NCBI RefSeq assembly: GCF_003160695.1
Contig: NZ_QGDD01000003.1
Coordinates: 186,001 to 250,000, forward strand
Source of the DNA: Nocardioides silvaticus
GTDB lineage: Bacteria > Actinomycetota > Actinomycetes > Propionibacteriales > Nocardioidaceae
Length of the DNA stretch: 64,000 bases
Direction of reading: 5' to 3'
Positions within the stretch are counted from its first letter, which is position 1, and every line of letters begins with the position of its first letter. The notes beneath the pieces are model-generated. The model saw only the letters and a program-made list of their open reading frames with translations. It did no database searches and was not told the origin of the DNA. Of the stretch, positions 63,718 through 64,000 are shown one piece after another. Both the position numbers and the translations under genes were made by a program.

Positions 63718-63914
63718 GCGAGTGCCGGGTGACCCAGATCCCGGGTGGGCCGAAGATCGTCCGCGGTGCCGACGTGATCCACGACGACGAGGGCAACGAG
63801 CACCGGGTCGAGCGGCCCGTCGTCGCCGTGTGCGCGTGCGGGTTGACCCAGCGCGCACCGTGGTGCGACGCCACCCACAAGGTCGGTCAGAGCAGCAAGG
63901 TCGCGCAGGCTTGA
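63714..63914 (+). CDS. CDGSH-type iron-sulfur protein
   Basis: 66 residues. The [2Fe-2S] motif CACGLTQRAPWCDATH gives ligands C40, C42, C51 and H55, the 3Cys-1His set of CDGSH proteins (CDAT in place of CDGS). The start ATG lies in the stop of the di-iron gene. It is probably the electron donor or a redox switch for that protein. Its own stop overlaps the next gene by TTGA. Confidence 0.92.
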   Translation: MSECRVTQIPGGPKIVRGADVIHDDEGNEHRVERPVVAVCACGLTQRAPWCDATHKVGQSSKVAQA

Positions 63915-64000
63915 ACCGGATCCGCGTCGGGCTCTCAGGGTGGGACTACCCCCGCTGGCAGGGGGACTTCTACCCGCGGGGGCTCGCTGCGCGGAAGCGG
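63911..64000 (+). CDS. DUF72 family protein (5' end only, cut by the window)
   Basis: 30 codons from a TTG that overlaps the CDGSH stop. The readable product includes RIRVGLSGWDYPRWQGDFYP and ends GLAARKR, the typical start of DUF72 TIM-barrel proteins (GTSGWxYxxWxGxFYP). The rest lies beyond the window. It is the third gene of the di-iron/CDGSH operon. The function of DUF72 is not established. Confidence 0.85.
   Translation, partial: MNRIRVGLSGWDYPRWQGDFYPRGLAARKR

Overview
The window reads as chromosomal DNA of a high-GC actinobacterium, most likely Nocardioides or a close relative in the Nocardioidaceae. The grounds are the very high GC content, GTG and TTG starts, many 4-base stop/start overlaps, menaquinone synthesis (MenB), GTP-type PEP carboxykinase, F420-type flavoproteins, an ANTAR regulator and a DUF222/HNH nuclease. 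The genus is an inference. No rRNA, tRNA, CRISPR array, IS transposase or integrase was seen.

Layout. 1-3.4 kb: the end of a DUF2238-like membrane protein, menB, a MerR-thioredoxin redox operon, a DUF385 flavoprotein and an ACT-domain protein. 3.4-11.8 kb: recC-recB-recD with overlapping junctions. 11.8-18.1 kb: a PGPGW membrane protein, a SnoaL-like protein, a class III adenylate cyclase with HAMP, and an MMPL exporter-tetR operon behind twin operators. 18.2-21.2 kb: pckG and a zinc-type alcohol dehydrogenase. 21.3-31.7 kb: a putrescine/polyamine locus (gamma-aminobutyraldehyde dehydrogenase, class III aminotransferase, PotABCD-type ABC importer, Lrp regulator, PuuB-like oxidase, HAD hydrolase), interrupted by an ArsR-SRPBCC pair. 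31.7-33.2 kb: HxlR regulator and quinone oxidoreductase. 33.2-39.4 kb: a six-gene aromatic ring-cleavage operon (extradiol dioxygenase, FAH hydrolase, DoxX protein, FAD monooxygenase, P450, ferredoxin), all joined by 4-base overlaps, with a divergent TetR gene. 39.4-49.5 kb: quinone oxidoreductase, malic enzyme, lipoprotein, a GT-C-like membrane protein, thioesterase, BTAD/AAA regulator and hemerythrin protein. 49.5-54.9 kb: a second MMPL exporter, then two arrays of a hairpin-forming repeat on either side of a small membrane protein and the DUF222/HNH nuclease. 54.9-64 kb: a redox or stress-like region with an F420-type LLM oxidoreductase, a PoxB-like TPP enzyme, a five-gene operon (lipoprotein, 27-residue membrane peptide, DUF6766 protein, molybdopterin oxidoreductase, 154-residue helical protein), a PAS-ANTAR regulator, and an operon of a haem-oxygenase-like di-iron protein, a CDGSH protein and DUF72.

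The most unusual signal is a repeat family whose copies keep the same hairpin while the stem bases change in compensating pairs. It occurs as clusters beside the HNH gene and once in frame inside the MMPL gene. A second 19-bp repeat is inserted in frame in both menB and the HNH gene. Many genes have a TANNNT hexamer 5-7 nt before the start codon, which suggests leaderless transcripts and was used to choose starts.
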